A stretch of 64,000 nucleotides of DNA, from the NCBI GenBank assembly GCA_017434755.1, contig JAFRER010000010.1, forward strand, positions 186,001 to 250,000, read 5' to 3'. How positions within the stretch are numbered: position 1 is the stretch's first letter; every line of letters starts with the position of its first letter. This document shows, piece after piece, positions 6,918 to 15,893 of this stretch. Position numbers and translations under genes: made by a program. A model generated the notes under the pieces. It saw only the letters and a list, made by a program, of their open reading frames with translations, did no database searches and was not told the DNA's origin. This DNA is from Oscillospiraceae bacterium. Its GTDB lineage: Bacteria > Bacillota > Clostridia > Oscillospirales > Oscillospiraceae.

Positions 6918-8333
6918 TTACAGTCCGGGTTCGGGGGCGGTCGTGTCGACGCCCTCAAGCAGGGGCCGGAGCCTCTCCAGAAAGGCTTCTACCTGCTGTG
7001 GACAGCGGCCGATATATTTTTCGGGGCTGAGTGTTTCCGCTAGCTCTTCCTTCGTCAGGGGAAGTCCGGGCTGCTTTTCCAGCCGCTCGAACAGATCGCA
7101 TTCGCCACCGCCGCGCATGGCTTCCGTGGCCTCCATGGAGCAGCGGCGGATGATCTCATGCACCTGCTGGCGGTCGCCTCCGTGCTTGACCGCCTCCATG
7201 AGCAGGTTCTCCGTGGCGATAAAAGGCAGGTATTCCCGCAGGGCCTTCCCAATGACCTTCTCATTGACCCGCAGGCCCGCGCATACGTTCTGGGCCAGCC
7301 GCAGTACGGAATCTGCGCAGAGGAAGGCCTCCGGCATGGAGAGCCGGCGGTCCGCGGAATCGTCCAGCGTCCTCTCCAGCCACTGGGCCGAAGCGGTCAG
7401 CGGCGCGTTCAAGGCATCCGCCATCAGGTAACGGCTCAGGGAGCAGATCCTCTCACAGCGCATGGGATTGCGCTTGTAGGCCATGGCAGAGGAACCGATC
7501 TGACTCTCCCCGAAGGGCTCTTCCAGCTGTCTGTCATGCTGCAGGAGACGGATGTCCTGCGCCATGCGGTAAAGGCTCTGCCCGATGGCGCTCAGGCAGT
7601 TGAGGATGCGGCTGTCCAGCTTGCGGGGATAGGTCTGCCCGCACACGGGGAAGCATGCCTCGAATCCGAACGCAGCGGCAAGTCGGCGATTGAGTTCGTC
7701 TATCTTCTCTTCGTCTCCCTCGAACAGATTGAGAAAGCTCGCTTCCGTGCCGGTGGTGCCCCGGCAGCCGAGGAAGCGGATCGAGGAAAGGACAAAATCG
7801 ATCTCCTCCAGATCCGAAACAAGGTCCTGCATCCAGAGTGTCGCCCGCTTGCCGACCGTCACGGGCTGGGCGGGCTGGTAGTGGGTGTAGCCGAGCGTGG
7901 GCTGCGCCTTCCAGCGGTCCGCGAATCTCGCGAGGATCTTCAGCAGCTTCAGCAGTTCACCGCGCAGATAGCGCAGGCCTTCGCGGTAGAGGATCAGATC
8001 CCCGTTATCCGTCACAAAGCAGCTTGTCGCTCCGAGGTGGATGATCCCCGCCGCGGAGGGCGCGGCCTTCCCGTAGGCGGCTATGTGCGCCATCACGTCA
8101 TGGCGCACTTCTTTTTCGCGCTGAGCGGCGTACTCGAAGTCGATATCCGTGATATGCTCCTCCAGTTCCCTCACCTGTTCCGCGCTGACGGGCAGCCCCA
8201 GTTCGTATTCGGCACGGGCCAGTTCCGTCCAGAGCCTCCGCCAGGTCTCGACCCGTTTCTGCGGGGAAAACAGGCTGAGCATATATTCCGAGGCATAACG
8301 CGTGCACAGGGGGGATTCATATCTGTCGTTCAT
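6918..8333 (-). CDS. purB: Adenylosuccinate lyase
   Basis: 471 aa. The fumarase/aspartase superfamily signature is present as SSAMAYKRNPMRCERICSL (GSSxMxxKxNP loop with the catalytic Ser), and the substrate-binding TGTEASFL and THYQPAQPVTVGKR segments are intact. It cleaves SAICAR to AICAR and adenylosuccinate to AMP, with release of fumarate, in purine synthesis. It lies 12 nt downstream of purA on the same strand, so the two enzymes converting IMP to AMP are co-transcribed. AAGGAG precedes the ATG. Complete, with no anomaly. Confidence 0.95.
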   Translation of the reverse strand: MNDRYESPLCTRYASEYMLSLFSPQKRVETWRRLWTELARAEYELGLPVSAEQVRELEEHITDIDFEYAAQREKEVRHDVMAHIAAYGKAAPSAAGIIHLGATSCFVTDNGDLILYREGLRYLRGELLKLLKILARFADRWKAQPTLGYTHYQPAQPVTVGKRATLWMQDLVSDLEEIDFVLSSIRFLGCRGTTGTEASFLNLFEGDEEKIDELNRRLAAAFGFEACFPVCGQTYPRKLDSRILNCLSAIGQSLYRMAQDIRLLQHDRQLEEPFGESQIGSSAMAYKRNPMRCERICSLSRYLMADALNAPLTASAQWLERTLDDSADRRLSMPEAFLCADSVLRLAQNVCAGLRVNEKVIGKALREYLPFIATENLLMEAVKHGGDRQQVHEIIRRCSMEATEAMRGGGECDLFERLEKQPGLPLTKEELAETLSPEKYIGRCPQQVEAFLERLRPLLEGVDTTAPEPGL

Positions 8334-8345
8334 TCTGCAGGCTCC

Positions 8346-9620
8346 TTATCGGATGATGATCGCGTCTCTTTCGGCGCCGACGGAGATATAGCGGATTGGA
8401 CAGCCGATGCGCTCCTCTGTAACCTCCACATAGCGGCGCGCAGCTGCCGGAAGGGCCTCCCAGCGGCGGACGCCGGATATATCGCAGGCCCAGCCTTCGA
8501 GCAGTTCCGTAACGGGCCTGGCTTTTCCGAGCTCCGCCGGGAACGGGAAGGCGTCCGTGAGCCTTCCGCCTATCTCGTACTGAACACAGACAGGGATGGT
8601 TTCCAGATAACTCAGTACGTCCAGCTTTGTCAATGCGATCGCGGTGGCGCCCTGGACCTCCACACCGTAGCGCGTGGCCACCAGATCGAGCGGACCTACG
8701 CGGCGCGGGCGCCCTGTCTTGGCGCCGTATTCGCCGCCGGCTTCCCGGAGCATCGAGGCTTCCTCCCCGAACAGCTCACAGACGAAGGGGCCCTCGCCCA
8801 CGCAGGTGGAATAGGCCTTCACAACGCCGATGACCTCGTCCAGCTTCAGCGAAGTCAGTCCCGAGCCGATCGGAGCGTAGGCGGCGATGGCGTTGGAGGA
8901 TGTCGTGTAGGGATAGATGCCGTAGTCAAGGTCGCGCAGAGCGCCGAGCTGCGCCTCGAAGAGGATGTTTTTGCCTCCGGCAGCGGCGGAGCGGAGAAAG
9001 GCGCCGGTGTCGCAGATGAAAGGCCTTATCTTTCCGCCGAAATCCTTCAGCCAGTCCCGGAGATATTCCTCCGAAAACTCCTCCGCGCCGTACACGCCGC
9101 TCAACGTAAGATTCTTCCACTCCAGCAGCTCCTCCATGTGCTCTTCGAGGATGTCCGGGTAGAGCAGTTCGCCCGCCAGAATGGTCTTTTTCTGATTTTT
9201 ATCCGAATAGAAAGGGGCTATGCCCTGTTTCGTGGAACCGTATTTTTTCGCGCCGAGGCGGGTCTCCTCCAGCGCGTCCTGTTCCCGGTGCCACGGCATC
9301 AGCAGGGAGGCCCTGTCGCTGATCTTCAGGTTTTCCGGACCGATGGCGACACCCTTTTTCCGCAGGTTCTCAATCTCCGTCCAAAGGTTCTCCGGATCCA
9401 ACGCCACGCCGTTGCCCAGCACGTTCACCACCTCCGGGCGGAACACGCCGGACGGCAGCAGATGGAGAGCCGTTTTGCCGTATTCGTTCACAACGGTATG
9501 CCCGGCGTTGCCGCCCCCCTGATAGCGGACCACCACATCGTAGTCCTCCGTCAGCAGGTCCACCATTCTTCCCTTGCCTTCATCGCCCCAGTTGATACCG
9601 ACGATCGCGCAGCTTTTCAT
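8346..9620 (-). CDS. purA: Adenylosuccinate synthetase
   Basis: 424 aa. It starts MKSCAIVGINWGDEGKGRMV, the GTP-binding and catalytic WGDEGKG loop, and continues with the GGGNAGHTVV segment and the C-terminal KLDVLSYLETIPVC base-recognition region. It joins IMP and aspartate using GTP, the first committed step to AMP. I took the ATG at 9620, which puts WGDEGKG at the usual position and follows GGAGAAGGGC; an in-frame start at 9749 would add 43 residues unlike the family. It is the first gene of the purA-purB unit. No purine-box operator was recognised upstream. Confidence 0.95.
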   Translation of the reverse strand: MKSCAIVGINWGDEGKGRMVDLLTEDYDVVVRYQGGGNAGHTVVNEYGKTALHLLPSGVFRPEVVNVLGNGVALDPENLWTEIENLRKKGVAIGPENLKISDRASLLMPWHREQDALEETRLGAKKYGSTKQGIAPFYSDKNQKKTILAGELLYPDILEEHMEELLEWKNLTLSGVYGAEEFSEEYLRDWLKDFGGKIRPFICDTGAFLRSAAAGGKNILFEAQLGALRDLDYGIYPYTTSSNAIAAYAPIGSGLTSLKLDEVIGVVKAYSTCVGEGPFVCELFGEEASMLREAGGEYGAKTGRPRRVGPLDLVATRYGVEVQGATAIALTKLDVLSYLETIPVCVQYEIGGRLTDAFPFPAELGKARPVTELLEGWACDISGVRRWEALPAAARRYVEVTEERIGCPIRYISVGAERDAIIIR

Positions 9621-9944
9621 GCCCTTCTCCTCCCCGGACCGTTTTACGGTCCTCTGTTCCGCGCCGCTTTTTCCGCGGGCACGTAGTCCTCTGCCGGGAT
9701 GATCCGTTCCGGCCGGCTTCTCCCGGTCGTTCCGACATTCAAAAAACACGTGAAAAGCATATCACAGGCATATAAATAAATATAATATGTATATTATTCG
9801 CTTATCCATATATTTTGCGTATCTTTAAAGCATTGACTATCCCCTCCGCTTTCCCTATAATCCACAACATATTCGGAGGGCACGGAACTGCGCGAGGAGC
9901 ATCGGATCCCTGCCGTCTTTTCATTTTTTGCGGAGGTGTATGAT
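9621..9944. other. Divergent intergenic region between purA and amt
   Basis: 324 bp. The part at 9760-9830 is very AT-rich. The only clear signals are the amt promoter (9833-9861) and its ribosome site. I could not place a convincing purA promoter or a PurR-type operator. Confidence 0.6.
9833..9861 (+). promoter_or_regulatory. Promoter of amt
   Basis: TTGACT (9833-9838), a 17-bp spacer and a perfect TATAAT (9856-9861) lie 84 nt before the amt start codon. Confidence 0.75.
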
Positions 9945-11630
9945 ATGAACATGTCAGTCTGGTTCCTGATCGGCGCGGTATTGGTGTTCTTCATGCAGTG
10001 CGGCTTCGCCATGGTGGAGACAGGCTTCACCAGAGCCAAGAACGCGGGGAACATCATTATGAAAAACCTGATGGATTTCTGCATCGGCACGGTGATGTTT
10101 TTCCTGCTCGGCTACGGGCTGATGATGGGACAGCACGGGGCCGCCGGCCTGATCGGCCGTCCGGACTGGAGCATGTTCACGGATTTTGCCGGATTTGACT
10201 GGTCAAACTTCGTATTCCAGCTCGTTTTCTGCGCCACGGCGGCAACGATCGTCTCCGGCGCGATGGCCGAGCGCACGAAGTTTTCCGCCTACTGTCTCTA
10301 TTCCGCCGTGATCAGCCTGGTGATCTATCCGATAGAAGCCGGCTGGGTATGGGGCGGCGGCTGGCTGAGCAGGCTTGGTTTCATTGACTTCGCCGGGTCG
10401 TGTGCAATCCACATGGTCGGCGGTCTGTCCGCCCTGGTCGGTGCGGCGATCCTCGGCCCGCGCATAGGAAAGTACACCCGCGGCCCGGACGGGAAGCTCG
10501 TATCCAACGCGATTCCCGGCCATTCCGTGACGCTGGGCGCACTGGGCGTTTTCATCCTGTGGTTCGCCTGGTATGGCTTCAACGGAGCGGCGGCGGCGGA
10601 TGTCGGGGAGATGGCCCGTATCTTCGGCACGACAACGATCGCGCCTGCGGTCGCGACGGTCACCTGCATGCTGTTTACCTGGAAGAAAAACGGGAAGCCG
10701 GATGTGTCCATGTGCCTCAACGCCTCGCTTGCGGGTCTGGTCGCCGTCACCGCGGGCTGTGCCAGCGTGGATGCTTTGGGTGCTGCGGTGATCGGCCTTG
10801 TTTCCGGCATTATCGTGGATCTGGCGGTAGAGGTACTGGATATCCGCTTCCATGTCGATGACCCGGTCGGCGCAGTGGCAGTCCACTGCGTCAATGGGAT
10901 TTGGGGAACGATCGCCGTCGGCCTGTTTGCCTGCAATGAGATCTACGGTTCGAAAGGCCTGTTCTATGGCGGCGGATTCCGGCAGCTGGGCGTGCAGGCT
11001 CTCGGTGTGCTGACGGTCGGCAGCTATACGGTGCTGTGCATGATACCCGTGTTCAAACTCATCAAGGCAACGGTCGGCCTGCGGACGAGCGCGGAGGAGG
11101 AGATCGAGGGGCTGGACGTGACGGAACACGGCCTTGCCAATGCCTACGCCGATTTTCTTCCCATCGAATCGACGCTCGGCATCCATTCCGACGGGCCTGT
11201 GAACACGGAAAGACTTGTGCCGTTCCCGCTGACGCTTTCCTCCGGTCTGCGTGAGACGCCTGTCGGGCAGAAACGCTACACGCTGGTGCGTATCCTCTGC
11301 GACGAGGAACGCTTCGGGACCCTGCGCGACACGATGGCGGGCATCGGTGTCACCGGTATGACCGTGACGAACGTGATGGGCTGCGGCACGCAGAAGGGCA
11401 AAACAGGGCAGTACCGCGGCATCGAGATGAGCATGCACCTTACGCCGAAGCTTCAGGTCGATATCGTCGTCTCGAAGGTCGATCCGGAGCTGGTCGTTGC
11501 GGCGGCCAATGCCGCACTGCACACCGGCGAGATCGGTGACGGGAAGATCTTCATCTATGACGTGGAGGACGTTGTGCGCATCCGCACGGGGGAATCCGGC
11601 TACGACGCACTGCAGATCCCCGAGGGTTGA
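9945..11630 (+). CDS. amt: Ammonium transporter with fused C-terminal PII domain
   Basis: 561 aa. Residues 1 to about 400 are the Amt/MEP channel with about 11 membrane segments, including MVETGFTRAKNAGNIIMKN and the DDPVGAVAVHCVNGIWGT region with the pore histidine motif. From about residue 441 there is a complete PII (GlnB/GlnK) domain: KRYTLVRILCDEERF, a T-loop (GCGTQKGKTGQYRG) and VDIVVSKVDPELVV. PII proteins bind ATP/ADP and 2-oxoglutarate and plug Amt channels when nitrogen is plentiful; here regulator and channel are one chain. The ATG at 9945 is 8 nt after GGAGG; the in-frame GTG at 9936 overlaps that site. Single-gene transcript ended at 11671-11706. Confidence 0.93.
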   Translation: MNMSVWFLIGAVLVFFMQCGFAMVETGFTRAKNAGNIIMKNLMDFCIGTVMFFLLGYGLMMGQHGAAGLIGRPDWSMFTDFAGFDWSNFVFQLVFCATAATIVSGAMAERTKFSAYCLYSAVISLVIYPIEAGWVWGGGWLSRLGFIDFAGSCAIHMVGGLSALVGAAILGPRIGKYTRGPDGKLVSNAIPGHSVTLGALGVFILWFAWYGFNGAAAADVGEMARIFGTTTIAPAVATVTCMLFTWKKNGKPDVSMCLNASLAGLVAVTAGCASVDALGAAVIGLVSGIIVDLAVEVLDIRFHVDDPVGAVAVHCVNGIWGTIAVGLFACNEIYGSKGLFYGGGFRQLGVQALGVLTVGSYTVLCMIPVFKLIKATVGLRTSAEEEIEGLDVTEHGLANAYADFLPIESTLGIHSDGPVNTERLVPFPLTLSSGLRETPVGQKRYTLVRILCDEERFGTLRDTMAGIGVTGMTVTNVMGCGTQKGKTGQYRGIEMSMHLTPKLQVDIVVSKVDPELVVAAANAALHTGEIGDGKIFIYDVEDVVRIRTGESGYDALQIPEG

Positions 11631-11670
11631 TCCCCGCGCCGGGAAAGCATCGGGCATGCCCGAAGGAACA

Positions 11671-11706
11671 GGAAAAGATCCGCATCTTTCGATGCGGATC
11701 TTTTCC
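11671..11706 (+). terminator. Strong intrinsic terminator after amt
   Basis: A perfect 16-bp stem (GGAAAAGATCCGCATC, loop TTTC, complement) between the convergent amt and the small minus-strand gene; likely bidirectional. Confidence 0.9.
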
Positions 11707-11731
11707 ATCTGTATGCTGTTGTTCAGTCCGT

Positions 11732-11926
11732 TCAGGAAGACTGGTGCCGGTGGACTTTTTCCAGAATGTCCGCCTCTATCTTGAGCTCCACCATCTGGAG
11801 AAGAGCCTCAATCGCTTTCTTCTCAAAATCGGGAGCCGGGGGTTCCGCGGCTGCAAGAGCCCGCACTTCTTTCAGCTTTTCGTCGTACTTCTGCTTTGCG
11901 ATGGCGATCTTGTCGGGTATAGGCAT
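11732..11926 (-). CDS. Small hypothetical protein
   Basis: 64 aa starting MPIPDKIAIAKQKYDEKLKE. It is highly charged, predicted mostly helical, with no membrane segment and no recognised domain. The ATG at 11926 follows a perfect AAAGGAGGT at good spacing; an in-frame GTG further up lacks a site. It lies alone between the amt terminator and the stop of a lipoprotein gene on the same strand. The strong ribosome site and charged heptad-like pattern support it being real. Confidence 0.6.
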   Translation of the reverse strand: MPIPDKIAIAKQKYDEKLKEVRALAAAEPPAPDFEKKAIEALLQMVELKIEADILEKVHRHQSS

Positions 11927-11999
11927 GTGGGACCTCCTTTCGTCTCTCTTTATATCAGCGGGTGCCATGTATCCGCGCCCGTGCTCTGCTGTGTCCGAA

Positions 12000-12971
12000 T
12001 CAGGCCGTATAGTCGCGTACGTTCAGGCTCTCAGCCGTCCGCTCCTCCTCCGCCGTTATCCCGGGAACGAACTCCGTGACATAAGTCTCTCCCGAAACGG
12101 GATCGACATAGTAGCGGATCTGGGCTCCCGTGTAGGAGCGGAACAGGACCACGATGACGTTTTCATCTGAGGAGACGTCCCAGTAAACAGGGTATTCCCC
12201 GGCGTTCACGAGGCTCTCCAGACCGGGATCGTTGCTGAAGCAGTATTGCCGGACGGCGGCGAGCGCCTGCTCCTCCGATATTCGGTTTTCTCCCTGCGCG
12301 GGGAGGACCGAGAACGTGTCCATGAGATAGCGGAAACGCCTTCCGAAACCCTCGGCGCTCTCAAAGTAGTAGTGCGCTGCGGCGATGCGGCAGCCGTCGG
12401 CCGCCGGGAAGATGTACACCATCTGGAGCCGGTCGGGCGTTCCCGTGTTGCCTTTGCCGTTGGAAGCGTCGATCCGTATGCAGCTGCCCGCACAAGCGAG
12501 CTCGAACGAATCCTCCCTGCAGATATCATAAACAGCCGAAAGCGCTTCGCCGATGGCCGCGGCGGCGGTAGCGGCATCCCGCGGATCGTATCGCACGACG
12601 AGATAGTTCTCGGGCTTTTCAGGGAGATCCCAGACCGAGACAAAGCATTCACGGTCCGTCCCGCTGCGCCGTTCAAACTGCTCGTAATCGAAGTCCATTT
12701 CAAAACCGATCGCGTCGTTCCGGACATGTTCGTAGCGGACCGTTTCCTCCATGCCCTCGAGGATGATGATGTCCTCGAAGCGCTCGCCGTCCTGTCTTCC
12801 GGGAGCAGCCTCCGTTTCGGACGGGCCGGTCTGCCCGGCGGGTTCTGTGCTCTGAACGGGCACATCTGGTTCTGCCGCTGGGGTATTCCCGCCGCAGCCG
12901 CTGAGCGTGGTCAGCAGCAGGATCAGCGCAAGCGCTGTAATCAGTGTTTTATGAAACTTTTTTTCTGACAT
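12000..12971 (-). CDS. Secreted lipoprotein of unknown function
   Basis: 323 aa with a signal peptide (MSEKKFHKTLITALALILLL) and lipobox LSGC at about residue 26, then a Pro/Glu-rich linker. The body is mixed alpha/beta; the C-terminus reads IRYYVDPVSGETYVTEFVPG, resembling the end of secreted proteins with a PepSY-like or DUF4367-like fold, which I cannot confirm. It should be membrane-anchored outside the cell. AAAGGAG precedes the ATG. No operon partner with related function is apparent; a 2-hydroxyacid dehydrogenase gene lies immediately upstream on the same strand. Confidence 0.75.
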   Translation of the reverse strand: MSEKKFHKTLITALALILLLTTLSGCGGNTPAAEPDVPVQSTEPAGQTGPSETEAAPGRQDGERFEDIIILEGMEETVRYEHVRNDAIGFEMDFDYEQFERRSGTDRECFVSVWDLPEKPENYLVVRYDPRDAATAAAAIGEALSAVYDICREDSFELACAGSCIRIDASNGKGNTGTPDRLQMVYIFPAADGCRIAAAHYYFESAEGFGRRFRYLMDTFSVLPAQGENRISEEQALAAVRQYCFSNDPGLESLVNAGEYPVYWDVSSDENVIVVLFRSYTGAQIRYYVDPVSGETYVTEFVPGITAEEERTAESLNVRDYTA

Positions 12972-13014
12972 TATATTCTCCTTTATTAGGTTAAAATCTT
13001 TTTTACGGACGGGA

Positions 13015-13917
13015 TCATCCGTCTATCCCCAGAGCCTCAAACACGGAATCGACAACAGCCTTTCCGTTCCGTTCGAGCGCCTCGTGCGTGCTTCCGCCCA
13101 CATGCATTCCGGCCAGAAAATTATTCAGGGAAAACAGGGGATTGTCGACAGCGGGCGGCTGGCTCTCGAAAACATCGAGACCGGCTGCCGCGAGCTTTCC
13201 GGCGGCCAGCGCCTCATAAAGAGCCTGCTCGTCCACCAGGCCTCCCCGAGCGGTGTTGATCAGGATGAGACCCGGATTGCAGTTTTCAAAGCATCCGGCA
13301 TTGATCATGTGATAGGTCTCCGGCGTCAGCATGCAGTGGACGGTGACATAGTCGCAGACGGAAAAAAGTTCCCGGAACGAAACGGGAACAAAGCCCATTT
13401 TCCGGATCATATCGTCGGTGTGGTGGGTGCTGTGGCAGAAGACCTCCATTTGGAAGCCGTCTCTGCAGATCTGCGCCACTTCATGGGCCACGTGTCCGCT
13501 CCCGATCATGCCGAGACGCTTGTACGTCAGCTCGTGTCCGACGGTCTCCGGCATGCCGAAGCGGGGGAGCTGTCCCTTCCGCGTTTTCCGGTCGATCACG
13601 CTCACCATCCGGGAAAGGTCCAGCATCATGGCGACAGTGTATTCCGCCACGGAGCGCGCGTTCACGCCGGGCGTGTTTTTCACAGGGATGCCGCACTCTT
13701 TCGCTGTCTCGACGTCGATCCGGTCAAGGCCTGTCCCGTGCTGCTGGATAAGCCGGCAGTTCACGGCCTTCCGGATGACCTCCGCCGTGCAGTACTGCTG
13801 CCGGACGATGATGGCATCGAGCTCCTCTGGATGATCGAAATTGTCTATGATCTCCACATGCGCGTTCAGTCGCTCGAGAGCGGACGGCGCGATGGGATCG
13901 TTCAGATATACTTTCAT
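13015..13917 (-). CDS. D-isomer-specific 2-hydroxyacid dehydrogenase
   Basis: 300 aa, NAD(P)-dependent. The catalytic-domain start is followed by KNTPGVNARSVAEYTVAMML, a nucleotide-binding region with a somewhat divergent Rossmann glycine motif (LGMIGSGHVAHEV), then LILINTARGGLVDEQALYEA with the catalytic Arg, GLDVFESQPP with the Glu, and HVGGSTHEA with the His. Phosphoglycerate dehydrogenase-like members reduce 2-keto acids. The ATG at 13917 follows AGAAGG; the longer in-frame start at 14055 would overlap the upstream gene and adds sequence unlike the family. Exact substrate unknown. Confidence 0.85.
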   Translation of the reverse strand: MKVYLNDPIAPSALERLNAHVEIIDNFDHPEELDAIIVRQQYCTAEVIRKAVNCRLIQQHGTGLDRIDVETAKECGIPVKNTPGVNARSVAEYTVAMMLDLSRMVSVIDRKTRKGQLPRFGMPETVGHELTYKRLGMIGSGHVAHEVAQICRDGFQMEVFCHSTHHTDDMIRKMGFVPVSFRELFSVCDYVTVHCMLTPETYHMINAGCFENCNPGLILINTARGGLVDEQALYEALAAGKLAAAGLDVFESQPPAVDNPLFSLNNFLAGMHVGGSTHEALERNGKAVVDSVFEALGIDG

Positions 13918-13982
13918 TAGGATGACCTTCTTTTCGGATCCCGGCCCGCCGGGATGATCTGCCTCGCACCGCAGAAGCGGGA

Positions 13983-14396
13983 TCAGAGCACAAAGCTTTC
14001 CGTTTTCAGATCCTGATAATAGCGTCCGCTTGCCGCAGTAAACATTAAAACACAATAATCGGGGTCGGTGACACCCTTTTTATAAAACATCGTATCGCCG
14101 GTCCGCCAGATCCTTTCCTTGGTCTCCTGATCCGTCAGTACAGACATGGTTCCCTTCAGCATGACGCCGGTATAGCGGAATCTGCCCCGGTGGTAGAAAT
14201 AGATCGATGCTTTCGGGTTGCTGAGATACTGCTTCACACGCATGGAAGAGGTATTCGTCGTGAAGTAAAAAACAGTACCATCTCTTTCCCTCGGCGCAAG
14301 CATTGCTTTGATATTCGGAAAACCGTCTTCATCAACAGAAGCGATGAATGCTGTTTTCTGAGAATCTGTAAAATCAAATATCTCTTTCTGCGTCAT
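13983..14396 (-). CDS. Pyridoxamine 5'-phosphate oxidase-like flavin/heme split-barrel protein
   Basis: 137 aa of the PNPOx-like split beta-barrel superfamily: TAFIASVDEDGFPNIKAM, FTTNTSSMRVKQYLSNPKAS and a C-terminal DYCVLMFTA strand. Such proteins bind FMN, F420 or heme; this short class resembles the general-stress-protein-26 group of Clostridia rather than true PdxH, because the PdxH C-terminal substrate motif is missing. It is cytoplasmic. It has AGAGGGC before the ATG and lies between a phosphatase gene and the hydroxyacid dehydrogenase on the same strand. Confidence 0.8.
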   Translation of the reverse strand: MTQKEIFDFTDSQKTAFIASVDEDGFPNIKAMLAPRERDGTVFYFTTNTSSMRVKQYLSNPKASIYFYHRGRFRYTGVMLKGTMSVLTDQETKERIWRTGDTMFYKKGVTDPDYCVLMFTAASGRYYQDLKTESFVL

Positions 14397-14480
14397 TTTT
14401 TGCCCTCTCTGAGAGTCTGTCCCGGTCTGCCGGGATAATCTGTGATGTACCGCCTGAGCGGGAGGCGGAAAACAGCATGA

Positions 14481-15212
14481 TCAGTCGACCCGGTCGCCGT
14501 TTCCGTACACCTCGCAGAAGCGTGCGGAGAAGGAGGGAGCCTGCCCACGGATGTACAGATGCGAGATGTCGCCCACCGAGGTTGCCCGGAAGGATGCAAT
14601 CCCCGGACGCCGCTCCTCGGAATATACCGTCGTCACGGAACTTGGAGGCATGGCGAGACCGTGCCACAGTACCATGGGCGATACGTTCATCAGGCGGCTC
14701 ATCAGCACACAGCTGACACCGAAATGGCAGAAGAACGCCAGCGTGTCGCTGCAGGCGCGCTCCACGCGGTAACACAGCCCGTCGCGGACATAGCCGTGTG
14801 CGGCAAGGACTTGCTCAAATTCGTCGATCACGTGGTCGTAGGAGCTTTTCAGATCGATCTCGGTGAAGACCGGGTGCTCGAACCAATGCTCACGGTCCAG
14901 TAGGAGCGGGTATCTGGACCAGTCCTGCGGGAGCCAGTCCCAGGGGACCTGACTGAACCCGCCCTCCTTGTCAGGACGGTGCACGGGGATGGAAAACTCC
15001 TGCAGCCATTCGCACTCCTTTGCGGTCCGCCCGGCCTTTTCCAGCGTGGGGAGCGCTGTTGCCAGAGCCCGGCCCATGGTGGAGACGTAGTATTCCGTTA
15101 TGTCCATTGGTGCGATGCGGTCGGACAGAAGTTCCGCCTCGAGTTTCCCCGTCTCCGTCAGGCCGTCAAGGGCATAATCCGGATCGCCGTGCCGGATAAA
15201 CAGAAGCCGCAT
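14481..15212 (-). CDS. Histidine phosphatase family protein (phosphoglycerate mutase-like)
   Basis: 243 aa. The phosphohistidine motif RHG is at residues 7-9 (MRLLFIRHGDPDYALDGLTE), with YYVSTMGRALATALPTLE carrying a second conserved Arg, and a later His in FFCHFGVSC. The insertion between them is longer than in cofactor-dependent phosphoglycerate mutases, so it is more likely a broad phosphomonoesterase than a glycolytic mutase. AAAGGGGAG lies before the ATG. Neighbours on the same strand (thioesterase, PNPOx-like) do not suggest a substrate. Confidence 0.85.
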   Translation of the reverse strand: MRLLFIRHGDPDYALDGLTETGKLEAELLSDRIAPMDITEYYVSTMGRALATALPTLEKAGRTAKECEWLQEFSIPVHRPDKEGGFSQVPWDWLPQDWSRYPLLLDREHWFEHPVFTEIDLKSSYDHVIDEFEQVLAAHGYVRDGLCYRVERACSDTLAFFCHFGVSCVLMSRLMNVSPMVLWHGLAMPPSSVTTVYSEERRPGIASFRATSVGDISHLYIRGQAPSFSARFCEVYGNGDRVD

Positions 15213-15250
15213 ATTCCCGTTCTCCCCTTTCGACAGATGTATGTCCGCAA

Positions 15251-15691
15251 TTACCCTTCTTTTTCGTCCGAAGCTGCGGAGCCGTCCCGCATGGCGTTTT
15301 CAATCGCTTCGCAAAACGCCGGCAGGACCCGCTTCAGACGCAGGATGTGACCGCTGCGGTCCGTGAAGGTGTGTTCCGAGCGAGCGGTGCAGACCGTTTC
15401 ACCGCTTCTGCCGCGCATGTCATACACCAGCGTCATCTTCACACCGCTGAAGGATTCCACTTTAACAAAAATGGAGATCACATCCCCGAAGGTGCACGGT
15501 CTCCTGTACCGGCAGGAAATTTCCACAACCGGGGAAATAACACCCGCCGCCTCCATTTTCGTATAAGGAAAACCGAGCCGGTCCAGGAAGGCGATCCGCG
15601 CTTCCTCCATCCAGTGTATGTAATTGGCGTGATGGGTCACGCCCATCATATCGGTCTCATAGTACTGCACCAGGTGTTTATAGGGCTCCAT
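15251..15691 (-). CDS. Acyl-CoA thioesterase, 4-hydroxybenzoyl-CoA thioesterase/YbgC type
   Basis: 146 aa hot-dog domain with the YbgC/4HBT active-site pattern YYETDMMGVTHHANYIHWMEEAR, in which the Asp is catalytic. It should hydrolyse a cytosolic acyl-CoA thioester of unknown chain. The ATG at 15691 lies 6 nt after CGGAGG; the ATG at 15697 is too close to it. A strong promoter of the recurrent type is at 15726-15754, and the phosphatase gene follows 38 nt downstream, so they may be co-transcribed. Confidence 0.88.
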   Translation of the reverse strand: MEPYKHLVQYYETDMMGVTHHANYIHWMEEARIAFLDRLGFPYTKMEAAGVISPVVEISCRYRRPCTFGDVISIFVKVESFSGVKMTLVYDMRGRSGETVCTARSEHTFTDRSGHILRLKRVLPAFCEAIENAMRDGSAASDEKEG

Positions 15692-15725
15692 CCTCATCCT
15701 CCGAAAGAACCGGTCTGTCCCGATG

Positions 15726-15754
15726 ATTATACAATATGCCGCCGGTCCAGGCAA
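15726..15754 (-). promoter_or_regulatory. Promoter of the YbgC-type thioesterase gene
   Basis: Minus strand: TTGCCT, 17-bp spacer GGACCGGCGGCATATTG, TATAAT. Member of the shared promoter family. Confidence 0.75.
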
Positions 15755-15803
15755 CAGGGAACCGCACTTGCGTCCGGTCTCCTGCCCTGCCCTCTGCATG
15801 ATC

Positions 15804-15836
15804 AAAAGAGACAGGCCGATTCGGACCTGCCTCTTT
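15804..15836 (-). terminator. Terminator-like hairpin after the C39-like peptidase gene
   Basis: AAAGAGACAGG pairs with CCTGCCTCTTT (one wobble), with an extra CCGA/TCGG inner stem; downstream of the minus-strand gene that ends at 15894. Confidence 0.6.
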
Positions 15837-15893
15837 GAGAGTATTCAAATAAACAAGCCGAAAGCAGGTTATTTCCTATATCGTGCTTCCCGG

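Noticed and set aside
7158..9686. Plus-strand open frame of 842 codons
   Set aside because: Antisense to purB and purA, which are unmistakable; no ribosome site or motif of its own.
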